This document shows, one piece after another, positions 46,473 to 56,186 of a stretch of 64,000 nucleotides of DNA. The position numbers and the translations under genes are program-made. The notes beneath the pieces were generated by a model. That model was not told where the DNA came from and searched no databases. It saw only the letters and a program-made list of their open reading frames with translations. The stretch is from Desulfuribacillus stibiiarsenatis (GTDB taxonomy: Bacteria; Bacillota; Bacilli; Desulfuribacillales; Desulfuribacillaceae), in assembly GCF_001742305.1 (NCBI RefSeq), contig NZ_MJAT01000033.1:174522-238521 (forward strand), in the 5' to 3' direction. Every line of letters begins with the position of its first letter. Within the stretch, counting starts at the first letter, position 1.

Positions 46473-48386
46473 TTGGCAGTCCTACAAGCTCTTCATATAA
46501 ATAAGTCCTATGGGATTACTCCTATTCTAACGAATTTATCTCTTCAAGTCCATGATGAAGATAAAATTGGGATTGTCGGCCCTAATGGCGCTGGTAAGTC
46601 CACTTTTTTAAAGATTCTAGCAGGACGCGAATTGCAAGATCAGGGTGACATTATTGTTACGAGAGATAAACAATTATGTTATCTTGCCCAAGATAGTGGC
46701 TTAGATTCTGAACGCACTGTCTGGGATGAGATGTTATCCGTATTTGCTTCCCTTCATTCAATTGAACAAGAAATTCGCCGTTTGGAAATTCACATGGGTG
46801 TTGCTTCTTCTCCACAGGAAACATTAGAAGCGATTATGGAACAATATAGCATATTACAGGAACGATTCGAACGTGAAGGTGGATATAAATTCGCTGCTGA
46901 CATCCGTAATGTGCTGGCAGGTCTGGGCTTTGGTTCCATGAATTATAAAGAACATCTGGTAAAACGTTGTAGTGGCGGTCAGAAAACGCGACTAGCACTA
47001 GCTAAAATTCTTCTCAGTAATCCAGATCTTATCTTATTAGATGAACCTACAAACTATTTAGACATCGATGCTTTGTCATGGCTAGAACAATTTATCAAGG
47101 ACTTTGAGGGGGCTGTTCTTGTAGTTTCCCACGATCGTTACTTTCTAGATACTTTCGTAACTGCAATTTATGAAATCGATCAACATGTTGGCACTCGTTA
47201 TGAGGGCAATTACTCTTTTTATTTGTCCACAAAAGAACAGCGTCTCATCGAGCATGAGAAACGATATGTTCAGCAACAACAGGAAATTGCCAAAGCAGAA
47301 GACTTCATTCAACGAAATATTGTGCGAGCTACCACTTCTTCACGTGCGCAAAGCCGTAGAAAGCAGTTAGAAAAAATCGAAAGAATTGAAGCTCCTAAGC
47401 AACAATCGAAAACCTTTTTCACGTTTCAGACGAAGAAGCGCACAGGAAACTTAGTACTCGATTTACAGTGTTTAGAGATGCAATTCGAGGAAAACGGTCA
47501 ACAAAGAAAATTATTTCAAAACCTCAGTCTTCAAGTCGAGCGTGGCGACCGAATTGGAATCATCGGCCCAAATGGTATAGGCAAATCTACACTATTAAAA
47601 ATTATAGCTGGCCGCCTAACCCCTGTTGCTGGTAACGTCCAATATGGTTCGAATTTGCTGATTGGCTATTATGATCAAGAGCAAGCAGATTTGACCTTAA
47701 CGAATACAATCTTCGATGAAGTGCATAATGATTTCCCCAATATGACGAAGACGGAAATCCGCAGTGCTCTAGCGCAGTTCCTTTTTACTGGCGATGAAGT
47801 AGAGAAAAAAATTGTATCTTTAAGTGGCGGTGAGAAAGCAAGGGTCACTTTGACAAAATTGATGCTCGCGCAAGATAACTTACTCCTCTTAGATGAGCCG
47901 ACGAACCATTTAGATATACAGGCTAAGGAAGCCCTTGAATCAGCGCTAACTGCCTATGATGGTACGATGTTATTCATATCCCATGATCGATATTTCTTAA
48001 ATACGATTGCCAATAAAATCGTGCACTTCTCCCAGGACCAATTGACTGTATATCTTGGCAATTACGATTACTATCTGGAAAAGATTCAAGAGAAAGATCT
48101 CGTCATACAGCGTGAGGACTCTGTCGCGGAGCAAAAAGAAACCCACGAAGAAATGAAGCGTAGAAGAAATACCGAGAAACAACTAACAAAACAATATGAG
48201 AAGGTAGAAGCAGACATTCAACAAACAGAAGAGGAAATTGCAAATTTAGAAAATGAGCTATGCAATCCTGAAATATTTGATGATCACGAAAAGGTCACCA
48301 TCCTAAATCAAAAACTTACAGAAAAACAACAACAGTTAAATCAATTATTAGAAAAATGGGAACTTCTAGCGAATGAATTGCAGTAG
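46473..48386 (+). CDS. ABC-F family ATPase (YdiF-like)
   Basis: A 637-residue soluble protein with two ABC domains and no membrane part. Walker A motifs are GPNGAGKST and GPNGIGKST, signatures are SGGQKTR and SGGEKAR, and Walker B regions are LILLDEPTNYLD and LLLLDEPTNHLD. A basic linker (RAQSRRKQLEKIERI) separates the two, and a C-terminal coiled coil follows (about residues 550-637). ABC-F proteins act on the ribosomal E site as translation factors or in antibiotic protection; which applies here is unknown. Start TTG at 46473 has GAGGTG seven bases upstream; a TTG two codons earlier is too close to it. Confidence 0.92.
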   Translation: MAVLQALHINKSYGITPILTNLSLQVHDEDKIGIVGPNGAGKSTFLKILAGRELQDQGDIIVTRDKQLCYLAQDSGLDSERTVWDEMLSVFASLHSIEQEIRRLEIHMGVASSPQETLEAIMEQYSILQERFEREGGYKFAADIRNVLAGLGFGSMNYKEHLVKRCSGGQKTRLALAKILLSNPDLILLDEPTNYLDIDALSWLEQFIKDFEGAVLVVSHDRYFLDTFVTAIYEIDQHVGTRYEGNYSFYLSTKEQRLIEHEKRYVQQQQEIAKAEDFIQRNIVRATTSSRAQSRRKQLEKIERIEAPKQQSKTFFTFQTKKRTGNLVLDLQCLEMQFEENGQQRKLFQNLSLQVERGDRIGIIGPNGIGKSTLLKIIAGRLTPVAGNVQYGSNLLIGYYDQEQADLTLTNTIFDEVHNDFPNMTKTEIRSALAQFLFTGDEVEKKIVSLSGGEKARVTLTKLMLAQDNLLLLDEPTNHLDIQAKEALESALTAYDGTMLFISHDRYFLNTIANKIVHFSQDQLTVYLGNYDYYLEKIQEKDLVIQREDSVAEQKETHEEMKRRRNTEKQLTKQYEKVEADIQQTEEEIANLENELCNPEIFDDHEKVTILNQKLTEKQQQLNQLLEKWELLANELQ

Positions 48387-48490
48387 ACTAATGACCTGTC
48401 TTTCAGGTTGAATTCTCCTGTTAAAATTGTGAGTGCAGACTCCGATATTAGATGTATCAATTCCCATCACACCAATAGGAGGACTTACAA

Positions 48491-49798
48491 ATGAAGAAAT
48501 TAGTCATCGTAGTACTTTGCATCGCTCTTCTTGTCCCTGCCCAAGTTTTTGCCGTAGTATCCACTGCTGATCAAGTAATTATCTCTGAGAAAGAACGACA
48601 ACTATTAAAAGATTTTTATGTGAAACTAGAGAATATGATTGTTAAGCTACAGTCAGAGACAGATAAGCTAAAGTATAAAAAGCAGCTAGAAGAAAATATC
48701 CTTCGAAACGAGACCGTCCCATACATAAACCGTTTTGAACGATTAAATACCATGTATTATGAGATTGACGCTAATTTACAGAAATCGCAAGCCGCTACAA
48801 TTAACGCTAGTGAACAGCAACGTTTACGAGAATTCTCTACTAAAATTGAAGGTAGGATTAGTACTCTTAAAAATGAGCGAGAGATCCTGTCATATAAGAA
48901 TCAATTAACTGAAATCATGAATGCAAATCTTACTTTTACAGATAGAAATGCAAAACTACTTTCCTTATACCATGCTGTAGAAGGGGCTATCAATCAAAGT
49001 TATAAACAAGTAACTAACGACAGCGAACAACAAAGATTACGCGAATTCTATACTAAAATTGAAGGTAGGATTGCTACCCTTAAAAATGATCGGGAGGTTC
49101 TGTCGTTTAAGACCCAATTAACTGAAATCATGAATGCAAATCTTTCTTTTAATGATAAAAATGCAAAATTACTTTCCTTATACCATACCGTAGAAGGCGC
49201 TATCAGCCAAAATTACGATCTGGAAATGAGAAAAGAGCTAGAAAAAAGACAAGAACTTGAAAAACAAAAGCAACTAGATAAACAAAAAGAAAATGAAAAA
49301 GCGAGAGAAATTATAGACCCTACGAATAAGTTGCAAGAAGAACTACGCCTAGCGCAAGAAAAAATACGAGCAATGACGAACCGTATCGCTGAGTTGGAAA
49401 GAATCACCCTGTTAAAAGATGATGAAATACGTAAATTAAAGGAAAGAGATGTCAAGGATCGATTATTCATCGAGGGGAAAACGCTTCAGTATGATGTACC
49501 TCCAATGATACAAAATGGAAGAACTCTAGTACCTGTAAGAGCGATTAGCGAAGGTTTGGGCGCAGATGTAGGTTGGAGTGCAATAGACAGGAAAGTAACT
49601 GTTCTTAAAGACGATAAAACTATTGAATTAACTGCTAACTCTACTACTGTATTAGTAAATGGGCAAAAACAAGTGATTGATGTGCCTGCTACCATAATCA
49701 ATGGCAGGGTCATGGTCCCTTTACGTTTCGTGTCAGAAATTCTAGGCATTAACGTCATGTATAACGATAAAACTGGTGATATCGATGTAGGTCTTTAA
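48491..49798 (+). CDS. Secreted repeat protein with copper-amine-oxidase-N-like domain
   Basis: A 435-residue exported protein. A signal peptide (cleavage after AQVFA, about residue 22) precedes three tandem repeats of about 68 residues. The second and third are highly similar (SEQQRLREFxTKIEGRIxTLKN ... LTEIMNANL ... NAKLLSLYH.VEGAI), and the first (from ISEKERQLLKDFYVKLENM) is diverged. A charged coiled coil (about 240-320) follows. The C-terminal 100 residues form a domain of the copper amine oxidase N-terminal type (PPMIQNGRTLVPVRAISEGLG, INGRVMVPLRFVSEIL), commonly a cell-surface module in Bacillota. Function unknown; envelope attachment is likely. GGAGG lies upstream. Confidence 0.85.
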   Translation: MKKLVIVVLCIALLVPAQVFAVVSTADQVIISEKERQLLKDFYVKLENMIVKLQSETDKLKYKKQLEENILRNETVPYINRFERLNTMYYEIDANLQKSQAATINASEQQRLREFSTKIEGRISTLKNEREILSYKNQLTEIMNANLTFTDRNAKLLSLYHAVEGAINQSYKQVTNDSEQQRLREFYTKIEGRIATLKNDREVLSFKTQLTEIMNANLSFNDKNAKLLSLYHTVEGAISQNYDLEMRKELEKRQELEKQKQLDKQKENEKAREIIDPTNKLQEELRLAQEKIRAMTNRIAELERITLLKDDEIRKLKERDVKDRLFIEGKTLQYDVPPMIQNGRTLVPVRAISEGLGADVGWSAIDRKVTVLKDDKTIELTANSTTVLVNGQKQVIDVPATIINGRVMVPLRFVSEILGINVMYNDKTGDIDVGL

Positions 49799-49818
49799 TG
49801 TTGAAATAAATAAAAACA

Positions 49819-49848
49819 ACTGCTAGCTTAGAGAGACAAGCTAGCAGT
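49819..49848. terminator. Shared terminator overlapping the 3' end of tsaD
   Basis: Perfect 11-bp stem ACTGCTAGCTT / AAGCTAGCAGT. On the minus strand it is followed by TGTTTTTATTT and its first arm encodes the last residues of TsaD. On the plus strand it lies 21 bp after the repeat protein gene, so it may end both convergent transcripts. Confidence 0.75.
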
Positions 49849-50868
49849 AGCATTTAATGACATATCGGAGAATTCTTGTTTTTCGTATAAATAATACGCA
49901 GCAGCAGCGATCATGGCCGCATTATCTGTGCAATAGTGGATGGGAGGAATATTAACCTGCCATCCTTTTTGTTGCCCTGTTGCAAGTAACGCTTGGCGTA
50001 TCCCAGAATTAGCAGCCACACCGCCAGCAACAACAAGCCGGCTTAATTGCATTTTTTCCATGGCTAATTCTGTTTTCGCTACGATTACATCGACAACGGC
50101 TTTCTGGAAGCTAGCAGCGATATCTGCATGGTTGACCTCTTCATTTTTCATACGCGATTTATTCAAGTAATTCAACACTGCTGACTTCAGACCACTGAAG
50201 CTAAAGTCTAGTGATCCTTCTTCAAGCATAGCTTTAGGAAACTCAATGCTGGCTTGTCCCGTCTGTGCTAATCGATCGATATGCGGACCTCCTGGATAAG
50301 GTAATTCAATCGTTCTTGCTACCTTATCAAAAGCCTCACCTACAGCATCATCTAGTGTTTGGCCTAAAATTTCAAAAACCCCGTGGTCTGTAACTTTCAC
50401 AAGCTCTGTATGACCTCCAGAGATGATAAGACTAAGATACGGCGGCTGTAAATCTACCACTAACTGATTCGCATAGATATGACCAGCAATGTGATGGACA
50501 CCGATTAAAGGTTTCTGTTTAGCAAAGGCTAAGGCCTTCGCAACGGAAACGCCTACTAATAACGCCCCTACTAGCCCTGGTCCTTTCGTAACAGCGATTG
50601 CATCAACTTCCTCTATTGTAATACCCGCTTTATCTAATGCTTCCTCGATTACAGGAAGGATATTATCAATATGTCTGCGCGAAGCAACCTCTGGAACGAC
50701 CCCACCATATCTTTTGTGAATATCAATTTGGGAAGAAATAACGTTCGACAGCTCTTTTTTACCGTTTACTACAACTGCTGCCGATGTCTCATCACAGCTC
50801 GTTTCAATCCCTAGGATTGTCACAGATTTATTCATTGAACTCTGACGTACCGCTTTCGTCTCGCTCAT
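49828..50868 (-). CDS. tsaD: tRNA t6A synthesis protein TsaD
   Basis: A 346-residue Kae1/Gcp ATPase that transfers threonylcarbamoyl to A37 of ANN-decoding tRNAs. It shows ILGIETSCDETSAAVV, the metal site HIAGHIYAN, SGGHTELV and AVAGGVAANSG-like VVAGGVAANS. The start shown is preceded by AGAGG at close spacing and overlaps rimI by 41 bp; the alternative ATG at 50835 overlaps the rimI stop by 8 bp but lacks a ribosome site. Last gene of tsaE-tsaB-rimI-tsaD. Confidence 0.94.
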   Translation of the reverse strand: MSETKAVRQSSMNKSVTILGIETSCDETSAAVVVNGKKELSNVISSQIDIHKRYGGVVPEVASRRHIDNILPVIEEALDKAGITIEEVDAIAVTKGPGLVGALLVGVSVAKALAFAKQKPLIGVHHIAGHIYANQLVVDLQPPYLSLIISGGHTELVKVTDHGVFEILGQTLDDAVGEAFDKVARTIELPYPGGPHIDRLAQTGQASIEFPKAMLEEGSLDFSFSGLKSAVLNYLNKSRMKNEEVNHADIAASFQKAVVDVIVAKTELAMEKMQLSRLVVAGGVAANSGIRQALLATGQQKGWQVNIPPIHYCTDNAAMIAAAAYYLYEKQEFSDMSLNATASLSL

Positions 50869-51385
50869 CTTCCTCTAACACCACCCACATAATAATTGCA
50901 TCTTCCCCGTTGTCGGAATAATACTTTTTTCTAATTCCATTTTCAACAAACCCATATTTAATATACATCTTTCTCGCCGCTTGGTTAGAAACGCGCACTT
51001 CCAGCGTCATGCGTTGAACGCCCATAGCCTTACATTCTTTCATGATTGTTTCTAACAATAGGCACCCTAGACCTTGCCCTTGATATTCAGGTTTTACTGC
51101 GATTGTCGTAATATGAGCTTCCTCTAATATCAGCCATATACCAATATAGCCTATGATTGTGCTGCTCTTCGTATCTTTAGCTTCGAGTACATAATATTTT
51201 GCTAGCTGATTATCTGTTAATTCATTGTAGAATGCCGCTTCACTCCACGGCAAAGAGAATACCGTGCTTTCAATGTCGAATACATACGGTATATCAGCAA
51301 ATGTCATGGAACGAATGAGGTATGTGTTAATCTTTGAAAAGCTTGGTTTCTCATAATTAGAATGGTCGTTACTCAGAGCCAACAC
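50828..51385 (-). CDS. rimI: Ribosomal-protein-alanine N-acetyltransferase RimI-like
   Basis: A 185-residue GNAT enzyme. The acetyl-CoA loop is VKPEYQGQGLGCLLLE, followed by LEVRVSNQAARKMYIKYGF, the RimI signature. In Escherichia coli RimI acetylates the N-terminal alanine of ribosomal protein S18; here its place between tsaB and tsaD is the common Bacillota arrangement. It starts at GTG (or the adjacent TTG) inside the end of tsaB, and is extended by about 25 residues at the N-terminus compared with the enzyme core. Confidence 0.9.
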   Translation of the reverse strand: MLALSNDHSNYEKPSFSKINTYLIRSMTFADIPYVFDIESTVFSLPWSEAAFYNELTDNQLAKYYVLEAKDTKSSTIIGYIGIWLILEEAHITTIAVKPEYQGQGLGCLLLETIMKECKAMGVQRMTLEVRVSNQAARKMYIKYGFVENGIRKKYYSDNGEDAIIMWVVLEEDERDESGTSEFNE

Positions 51386-52163
51386 CTAATTTCTGCTGTT
51401 GAAGCCAATTGTATTCTGCCTCTGCCAATCTTAAGTACTCTGGACTAAAGCTCTTCACATCTTCTATTTCTCCGCGCGCTACATATCCTAGCCCAATTTC
51501 TAGTAAACTACTGGCGCGGGCGAGATTTCGCGACACACTAGCGACCCTTATGTTCGTTCGAATGTAATCCATATCGCTGGCACGCTGCTCTTGACTGGTT
51601 ATAAATTGTTCTAGAGTTTTTTTATGTATGTGTATGTCATGACCAACAAAAAGTATACGTTCATACTTACCACTAATTTCACAAATCCAATCAGTGAACA
51701 TTGTTAGACGATCGCCTTCAATAGCCTTCCACAAATCATTATGTGGAAGATGAGTAATACTCCCGTCATCACTACAGTGACTTTTATAGACTCCAGTAAA
51801 TACCTGCCCTCTACGCGCATCAATGACAGGAACAATAACTCCTGTATGACCTTTGCAACTATGAGCAATCACAGACAAGCTAGATACACCGATTAGTGGT
51901 AGATTGAGTGACCATGCAAAACTTTTTGCAGTAGAAACGCCAATTCTTAGTCCCGTATAGGAACCTGGTCCCTTTGCTACAATGATTCCTTTCAGGTCTT
52001 TAGGCGTTATCTTTGCAACTTTCATCATATGTTCAATGGCAGGCATTAGTCGAGATGAGTGATCGCCACTCACATTCGTTGTATACTCGGCAATGATTGA
52101 TTCTTCTGTTCCTAATGCGACTGATAACGTTTGCGTTGATGTATCGATTGCTAGATACGGCAT
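51369..52163 (-). CDS. tsaB: t6A synthesis scaffold protein TsaB
   Basis: A 264-residue TsaB (YeaZ/YdiC), the degenerate ASKHA-fold partner that dimerises with TsaD and recruits TsaE. It begins PYLAIDTSTQTLSVAL and has the block IVAKGPGSYTGLRIGVSTAKSFAWSLNLPLIGVSSL. About 30 residues longer than the commonest forms. It overlaps both neighbours: the end of tsaE and the start of rimI. Confidence 0.93.
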   Translation of the reverse strand: MPYLAIDTSTQTLSVALGTEESIIAEYTTNVSGDHSSRLMPAIEHMMKVAKITPKDLKGIIVAKGPGSYTGLRIGVSTAKSFAWSLNLPLIGVSSLSVIAHSCKGHTGVIVPVIDARRGQVFTGVYKSHCSDDGSITHLPHNDLWKAIEGDRLTMFTDWICEISGKYERILFVGHDIHIHKKTLEQFITSQEQRASDMDYIRTNIRVASVSRNLARASSLLEIGLGYVARGEIEDVKSFSPEYLRLAEAEYNWLQQQKLGVGSE

Positions 52164-52627
52164 ATACTCACCAACTCCTCAATGACTTTCTTCCACCTTT
52201 GATCTGTAAAAGAAAAGGTGATTACCCTATGCTGATCATCTTCTTCCATATGCCGAATTGCGATGTGTAAGCGTTCTTCCGGTATCAACTCATCGATAAA
52301 CTCCGACCACTCAATCACACAAACGCCATTCCCATAAAAATACTCATCATATCCTAAGTCTTCATCAATCGCTGACTCGCCTAAGCGGTAAATATCAAAA
52401 TGATATAAAGGCATTCTGCCTTCAAGGTATTCTTTAATGATGGTAAAGGTAGGGCTACTTACGGGCGCCAAAATGCCAAGTCCTTTAGCAATTCCCTTCG
52501 TCATCGTTGTCTTGCCCGCCCCTAAATCCCCACTCAATGTAATAACGTCTCCAGGGGACAGTAGTTTTCCTAAATGATTGCCTATGTTTAATGTATGTTC
52601 AAGTGATTGACTCTGAATGTTTTCCAT
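52151..52627 (-). CDS. tsaE: t6A synthesis ATPase TsaE
   Basis: A 158-residue P-loop protein that drives the TsaBD complex. The Walker A motif is LSGDLGAGKTTMTKGIAKGL, and SSPTFTIIKEYLEG and YHFDIYRL are family blocks. I favour the ATG at 52627 (GGAAGGTG about 12 bases upstream, normal length) over one nine codons earlier that has no ribosome site. It is the first gene of the t6A group. Confidence 0.92.
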   Translation of the reverse strand: MENIQSQSLEHTLNIGNHLGKLLSPGDVITLSGDLGAGKTTMTKGIAKGLGILAPVSSPTFTIIKEYLEGRMPLYHFDIYRLGESAIDEDLGYDEYFYGNGVCVIEWSEFIDELIPEERLHIAIRHMEEDDQHRVITFSFTDQRWKKVIEELVSICRI

Positions 52628-52689
52628 GAAAAAAGACGACACCTTCCATTGCATACTTTACTATTCGAAGATTCCAACAAGTAACATAA

Positions 52690-52730
52690 TTATAGCCTTT
52701 TCCTATGCGTTGTTGCAAGAAAGGCTATAA
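52690..52730 (-). terminator. Hairpin after the HD-GYP gene
   Basis: Stem TTATAGCCTTT / AAAGGCTATAA about 27 bp past the HD-GYP stop; the downstream run on the minus strand (TTATG) is short. Likely end of the iron operon, before tsaE. Confidence 0.6.
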
Positions 52731-52756
52731 ATAATAACAGATGTAATGAATATGTA

Positions 52757-53938
52757 CTATTCATCACATCTGCTCACAAATTGAATATATTGATCTACTA
52801 ATGATGGGTCAAATTGCGTCGATTTCCCCTTTTCTAACTCTTCAACAGCCCTATCAAAAGTAAGTCTTGGTCTATAGGCACGATTATCCGTCATAGCATC
52901 CCAAGCATCTACAATTGTTACAATCCTTGCAGATAAAGGTATTTCTTTACCTTTTAATCCATCAGGATATCCTCTCCCATCGAATCGTTCGTGATGATGT
53001 TTAACTATATGCAGAATGTCTTTTTCTGGTTCTAGTGGCGCAACTATTTTTGCACCTTTCATTGGATGAGACTTGATAATCTCAAATTCATGTTCCGAAA
53101 GCGTGGATGGTTTATTTAAGATGACATCCGATATCCCTATCTTTCCTATATCATGTAGTAAGGCCCCATGTTGAAAGACTTCAACGGTATGTGAATCTAA
53201 TCCCAAAAACTTGGAGAATTCCTTGGTCAATCTTGAAACTCTTTTGGAATGGTTTTGAGTGTACAAGTCTTTAGCGTCAATAGCAGAGACTAATGTATCT
53301 ATGATTTTGAAGTAAAACTCTTTCTTTCCCTGTTCAATTTTCAACACATTGTTTTCAAGAATGAGAGCTGTATTATGTGAAAAAATTCTGAGATTCAAAA
53401 TATCCTGCTCCGAATAAACACTCGTGTGCTGATGATGCCCTCTTTCCTTGCGATGCATAACAACGGTGTATCCTATCATATTTTCACCAATATTCAGCGG
53501 AACAATTGCTAGGGAAATTAGTTTACTATCGTACCTCAAAAAGTAGTTTAATTTTTTATCAAATTGGCTTATAACTGTGATGTCTTTCGTTTTATCGGTA
53601 CCAAATAATCGGTTAATATTTCTTAATTCTTCTACTAGTTGACTAGGAATATTTCCATTGACCTCAATCGTCTTTAATTTGCTAATCCCTTGTTCAAATA
53701 TGTAAAGGCATCCAGCCTCACTTCCAGTGATATTCATAGCTAATTGCAGTGCTTTTTTTATACTTGTGTTTATGTCACTCTCGTTAATCCAAACTTTATT
53801 GATTTCTACTAAAAATAATTGTTCTTCTAATGATCTTTCTAATTCTGCAATTCTTGTATGTAATTTATGAATGTTGTTCTCATGCTGATATACATTCGGT
53901 TGTAAAATGGTAGTCGCCTCCAATTGTGCATTTATCAT
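52757..53938 (-). CDS. GAF-like / HD-GYP domain protein (putative c-di-GMP phosphodiesterase)
   Basis: A 393-residue cytoplasmic protein. A short N-terminal coiled coil (about 15-45) leads into a GAF-like sensor region (about 50-195), then an HD-GYP domain with HSKRVSRLTKEFSKF, the metal-binding LLHDIGKIGI (about residue 262), and HHERFDGRGYPDGLKGKEIP (about 315). All HD and GYP residues are present, so hydrolysis of cyclic di-GMP is expected. Its ATG overlaps the stop of the FeoB-associated gene (ATGA), so it belongs to the feo operon. A diguanylate-cyclase-like gene lies at the other end of that operon. Confidence 0.9.
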   Translation of the reverse strand: MINAQLEATTILQPNVYQHENNIHKLHTRIAELERSLEEQLFLVEINKVWINESDINTSIKKALQLAMNITGSEAGCLYIFEQGISKLKTIEVNGNIPSQLVEELRNINRLFGTDKTKDITVISQFDKKLNYFLRYDSKLISLAIVPLNIGENMIGYTVVMHRKERGHHQHTSVYSEQDILNLRIFSHNTALILENNVLKIEQGKKEFYFKIIDTLVSAIDAKDLYTQNHSKRVSRLTKEFSKFLGLDSHTVEVFQHGALLHDIGKIGISDVILNKPSTLSEHEFEIIKSHPMKGAKIVAPLEPEKDILHIVKHHHERFDGRGYPDGLKGKEIPLSARIVTIVDAWDAMTDNRAYRPRLTFDRAVEELEKGKSTQFDPSLVDQYIQFVSRCDE

Positions 53939-54099
53939 CTACACTTGCAATCCATTCTGGTAGCCGCTTGATTCGCTCCGCAGGATTTTCCTCCTCCACA
54001 GCATCCACTACCTTTTATCCCGTTTCCAATCCTTTTTATTACTACATATACACTATAAGTAACAATCATAATACCGGATAGCATACTGATATATTCCAT
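53935..54099 (-). CDS. FeoB-associated Cys-rich membrane protein
   Basis: A 54-residue protein found just after feoB. It has an N-terminal membrane helix (ISMLSGIMIVTYSVYVVI) and a glycine/cysteine-rich cytoplasmic tail (GSGCCGGGKSCG, then DCKC). This is the layout of the FeoB-associated family, thought to play the part of FeoC in many Gram-positive bacteria. GAGGTGGAGCT precedes the ATG. It starts 27 bp after feoB and overlaps the HD-GYP gene by 4 bp. The cysteines may bind ferrous iron or a cluster; that is inferred. Confidence 0.85.
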   Translation of the reverse strand: MEYISMLSGIMIVTYSVYVVIKRIGNGIKGSGCCGGGKSCGANQAATRMDCKCR

Positions 54100-54125
54100 A
54101 GCTCCACCTCATTGATTCAATTGAT

Positions 54126-56168
54126 TTAAAAGAATAGTGATCCGATTTGATATATAAGAGCTGCAACTGTCCAAGCCAGCATAAACTGCCCTACCATGGC
54201 CAAAAATGTCCAACGATAAGAACCCGATTCTCTTTTTATAGTAGCTAATGTTGCGATACATGGTGTATATAATAGTACAAACACCATAAAGCTGTAGGCT
54301 GAAAGAGCTGTAAATGAGTTGTTTATAAATTGATGAAAGTAAGTGCTTTGTGAGGCTATATCCATGTCCCCTAATCCATAAATAATGGCCATCGTACTGA
54401 CAACTACCTCTTTAGCCATGAACCCTGCAAAGATAGCTACGGTTGCCTGCCAGTTATCAAATCCGAGCGGGGCAAATATCGGAGAAATCACTTTCCCAAT
54501 CGACGCTAAAAAACTATCATCTATTTCCGAAACGCCATTGAATGAAAAATGCAATAAAACCCACATAATAACGGACATTCCAAAAATAATGGTACCTGCT
54601 TTTATTAAAAATAGTTTTCCTCTTTCCCAAACGCGAAGCATAATAGTAGTAGGCTCAGGGATGCGATAAGGCGGAAGTTCTAAGATAAACGGTACATATT
54701 CACCTTTTAAAATAGTCTTCTTCAAAATATACCCTAACCCTATAGCAACCAATATTCCTAATAAATACAAAGAAAATACAACTGCACTACTGTTATGCGG
54801 AAAGAACACCGTAACAAATATTAAATATACGGGAAGTCTCGCACTGCAGGACATTAAGGGCGTAACAAGCATAGTTACTTTTCTATCATTCTCATCTTCA
54901 AGAGTCCTAGCTGCCATTACTGCCGGAACAGAGCAACCGAAGCCTAGAATCATAGGAATAAAAGCCTTACCATTTAAACCAATTTTACGCATCAATCGAT
55001 CCATAATAAACGCAGCTCTAGCCATATATCCACTATCTTCTATAAGCGATATAAAAAAGTACAGAATAAAAATTTGTGGTACGAAAACGATTACACTTCC
55101 TACGCCGCCGATAATCCCTTCAGAAATCATCGAATTAAGGACTGAAGATACTTCAAGAGCAGTTAGCCACTGGTTCACGGATGGTATTAATAGCGTGACA
55201 AATAAACTGTCCACCCAATCGACTAATGGTGTACCTAAGATGTCAAAGGTGATTAAAAATACGCCCCACATGATTAATAAAAATATGGGAATTCCAAGTA
55301 CACGGTTGATTAATATTTTATCGATTGTATCTGTTATGGTGAGCTGACATTCTTTCTTATGCTCAACCACCTTTTGTTTGATTTGAGTAATCATTTCATA
55401 TCTGTTTTCTATGATTCTGCTAATAAAAGGGCTATCGTGAACTATTTCTTCTAATTCTTGTATAAACGAAGAGTCACTAACATTTGTTTTTATGGTTTGT
55501 AAGATTATTTGATCGCCTTCTAATAGCCTAAGTGCGGTCCATCTTAGCCTCTCTTCTTTTATATCACAATTTGAAGAATCTCTTTTTAATAATCTCATTA
55601 TATTACCTAATATATTTTCTATAGATTGATCATAGATACGAAGAGTGGCTTCTCCTGCGTTTATTTGTTGTTTCTCCGCAACGGCAATTGTTTGATTCAT
55701 CAACTCTTGTATTCCCATTTGTTTTACAGCGACAATCGGAATCACTGGTACACCTAATAAGTCAGATAGTTTTTGTATATCAATGAGCATACCTCTCTTT
55801 TTCGCAACATCCATCATATTCAACGCGATTACAAGTGGCTTGTTAAGTTCTATTAATTGTAGCGTTAAATATAGATTCCTCTCTAAGTTTGAGGCATCAA
55901 TCACATTGATGATTACATCTGGTTCATCATCCGAGAGATAAGACCTTGTAACAATCTCTTCTATCGAGTAAGAAGTAAGACTGTAAATACCTGGCAGATC
56001 AACAATCTTTACAGAACCCTGATTGTTGCTTTTATTAAGAGAACCTATTCTCTTCTCTACCGTAACCCCGGGCCAATTGGCAACATGTTGCCGTGCCCCC
56101 GTCAATTTATTAAACAATGCTGATTTCCCAACATTTGGATTTCCTGTCAACGCTGTAGTAAAAGACAT
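54126..56168 (-). CDS. feoB: Ferrous iron transporter FeoB
   Basis: A 680-residue membrane GTPase importing Fe2+. The N-terminal G domain has TGNPNVGKSALFNKLTG (G1), DLPGIYSL (G3) and NMMD (G4), then a helical GDI-like part. The membrane part carries the two Gate motifs (LFVTLLIPS..., IPMILGFGCSVPAVMAARTLEDENDR, and later FAGFMAKEVVVSTMAIIYG). Length is near the usual range. GGGGAG lies upstream. It follows two feoA genes and precedes the Cys-rich partner gene. Confidence 0.97.
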   Translation of the reverse strand: MSFTTALTGNPNVGKSALFNKLTGARQHVANWPGVTVEKRIGSLNKSNNQGSVKIVDLPGIYSLTSYSIEEIVTRSYLSDDEPDVIINVIDASNLERNLYLTLQLIELNKPLVIALNMMDVAKKRGMLIDIQKLSDLLGVPVIPIVAVKQMGIQELMNQTIAVAEKQQINAGEATLRIYDQSIENILGNIMRLLKRDSSNCDIKEERLRWTALRLLEGDQIILQTIKTNVSDSSFIQELEEIVHDSPFISRIIENRYEMITQIKQKVVEHKKECQLTITDTIDKILINRVLGIPIFLLIMWGVFLITFDILGTPLVDWVDSLFVTLLIPSVNQWLTALEVSSVLNSMISEGIIGGVGSVIVFVPQIFILYFFISLIEDSGYMARAAFIMDRLMRKIGLNGKAFIPMILGFGCSVPAVMAARTLEDENDRKVTMLVTPLMSCSARLPVYLIFVTVFFPHNSSAVVFSLYLLGILVAIGLGYILKKTILKGEYVPFILELPPYRIPEPTTIMLRVWERGKLFLIKAGTIIFGMSVIMWVLLHFSFNGVSEIDDSFLASIGKVISPIFAPLGFDNWQATVAIFAGFMAKEVVVSTMAIIYGLGDMDIASQSTYFHQFINNSFTALSAYSFMVFVLLYTPCIATLATIKRESGSYRWTFLAMVGQFMLAWTVAALIYQIGSLFF

Positions 56169-56186
56169 TTCTTCTCCCCTTACCTT

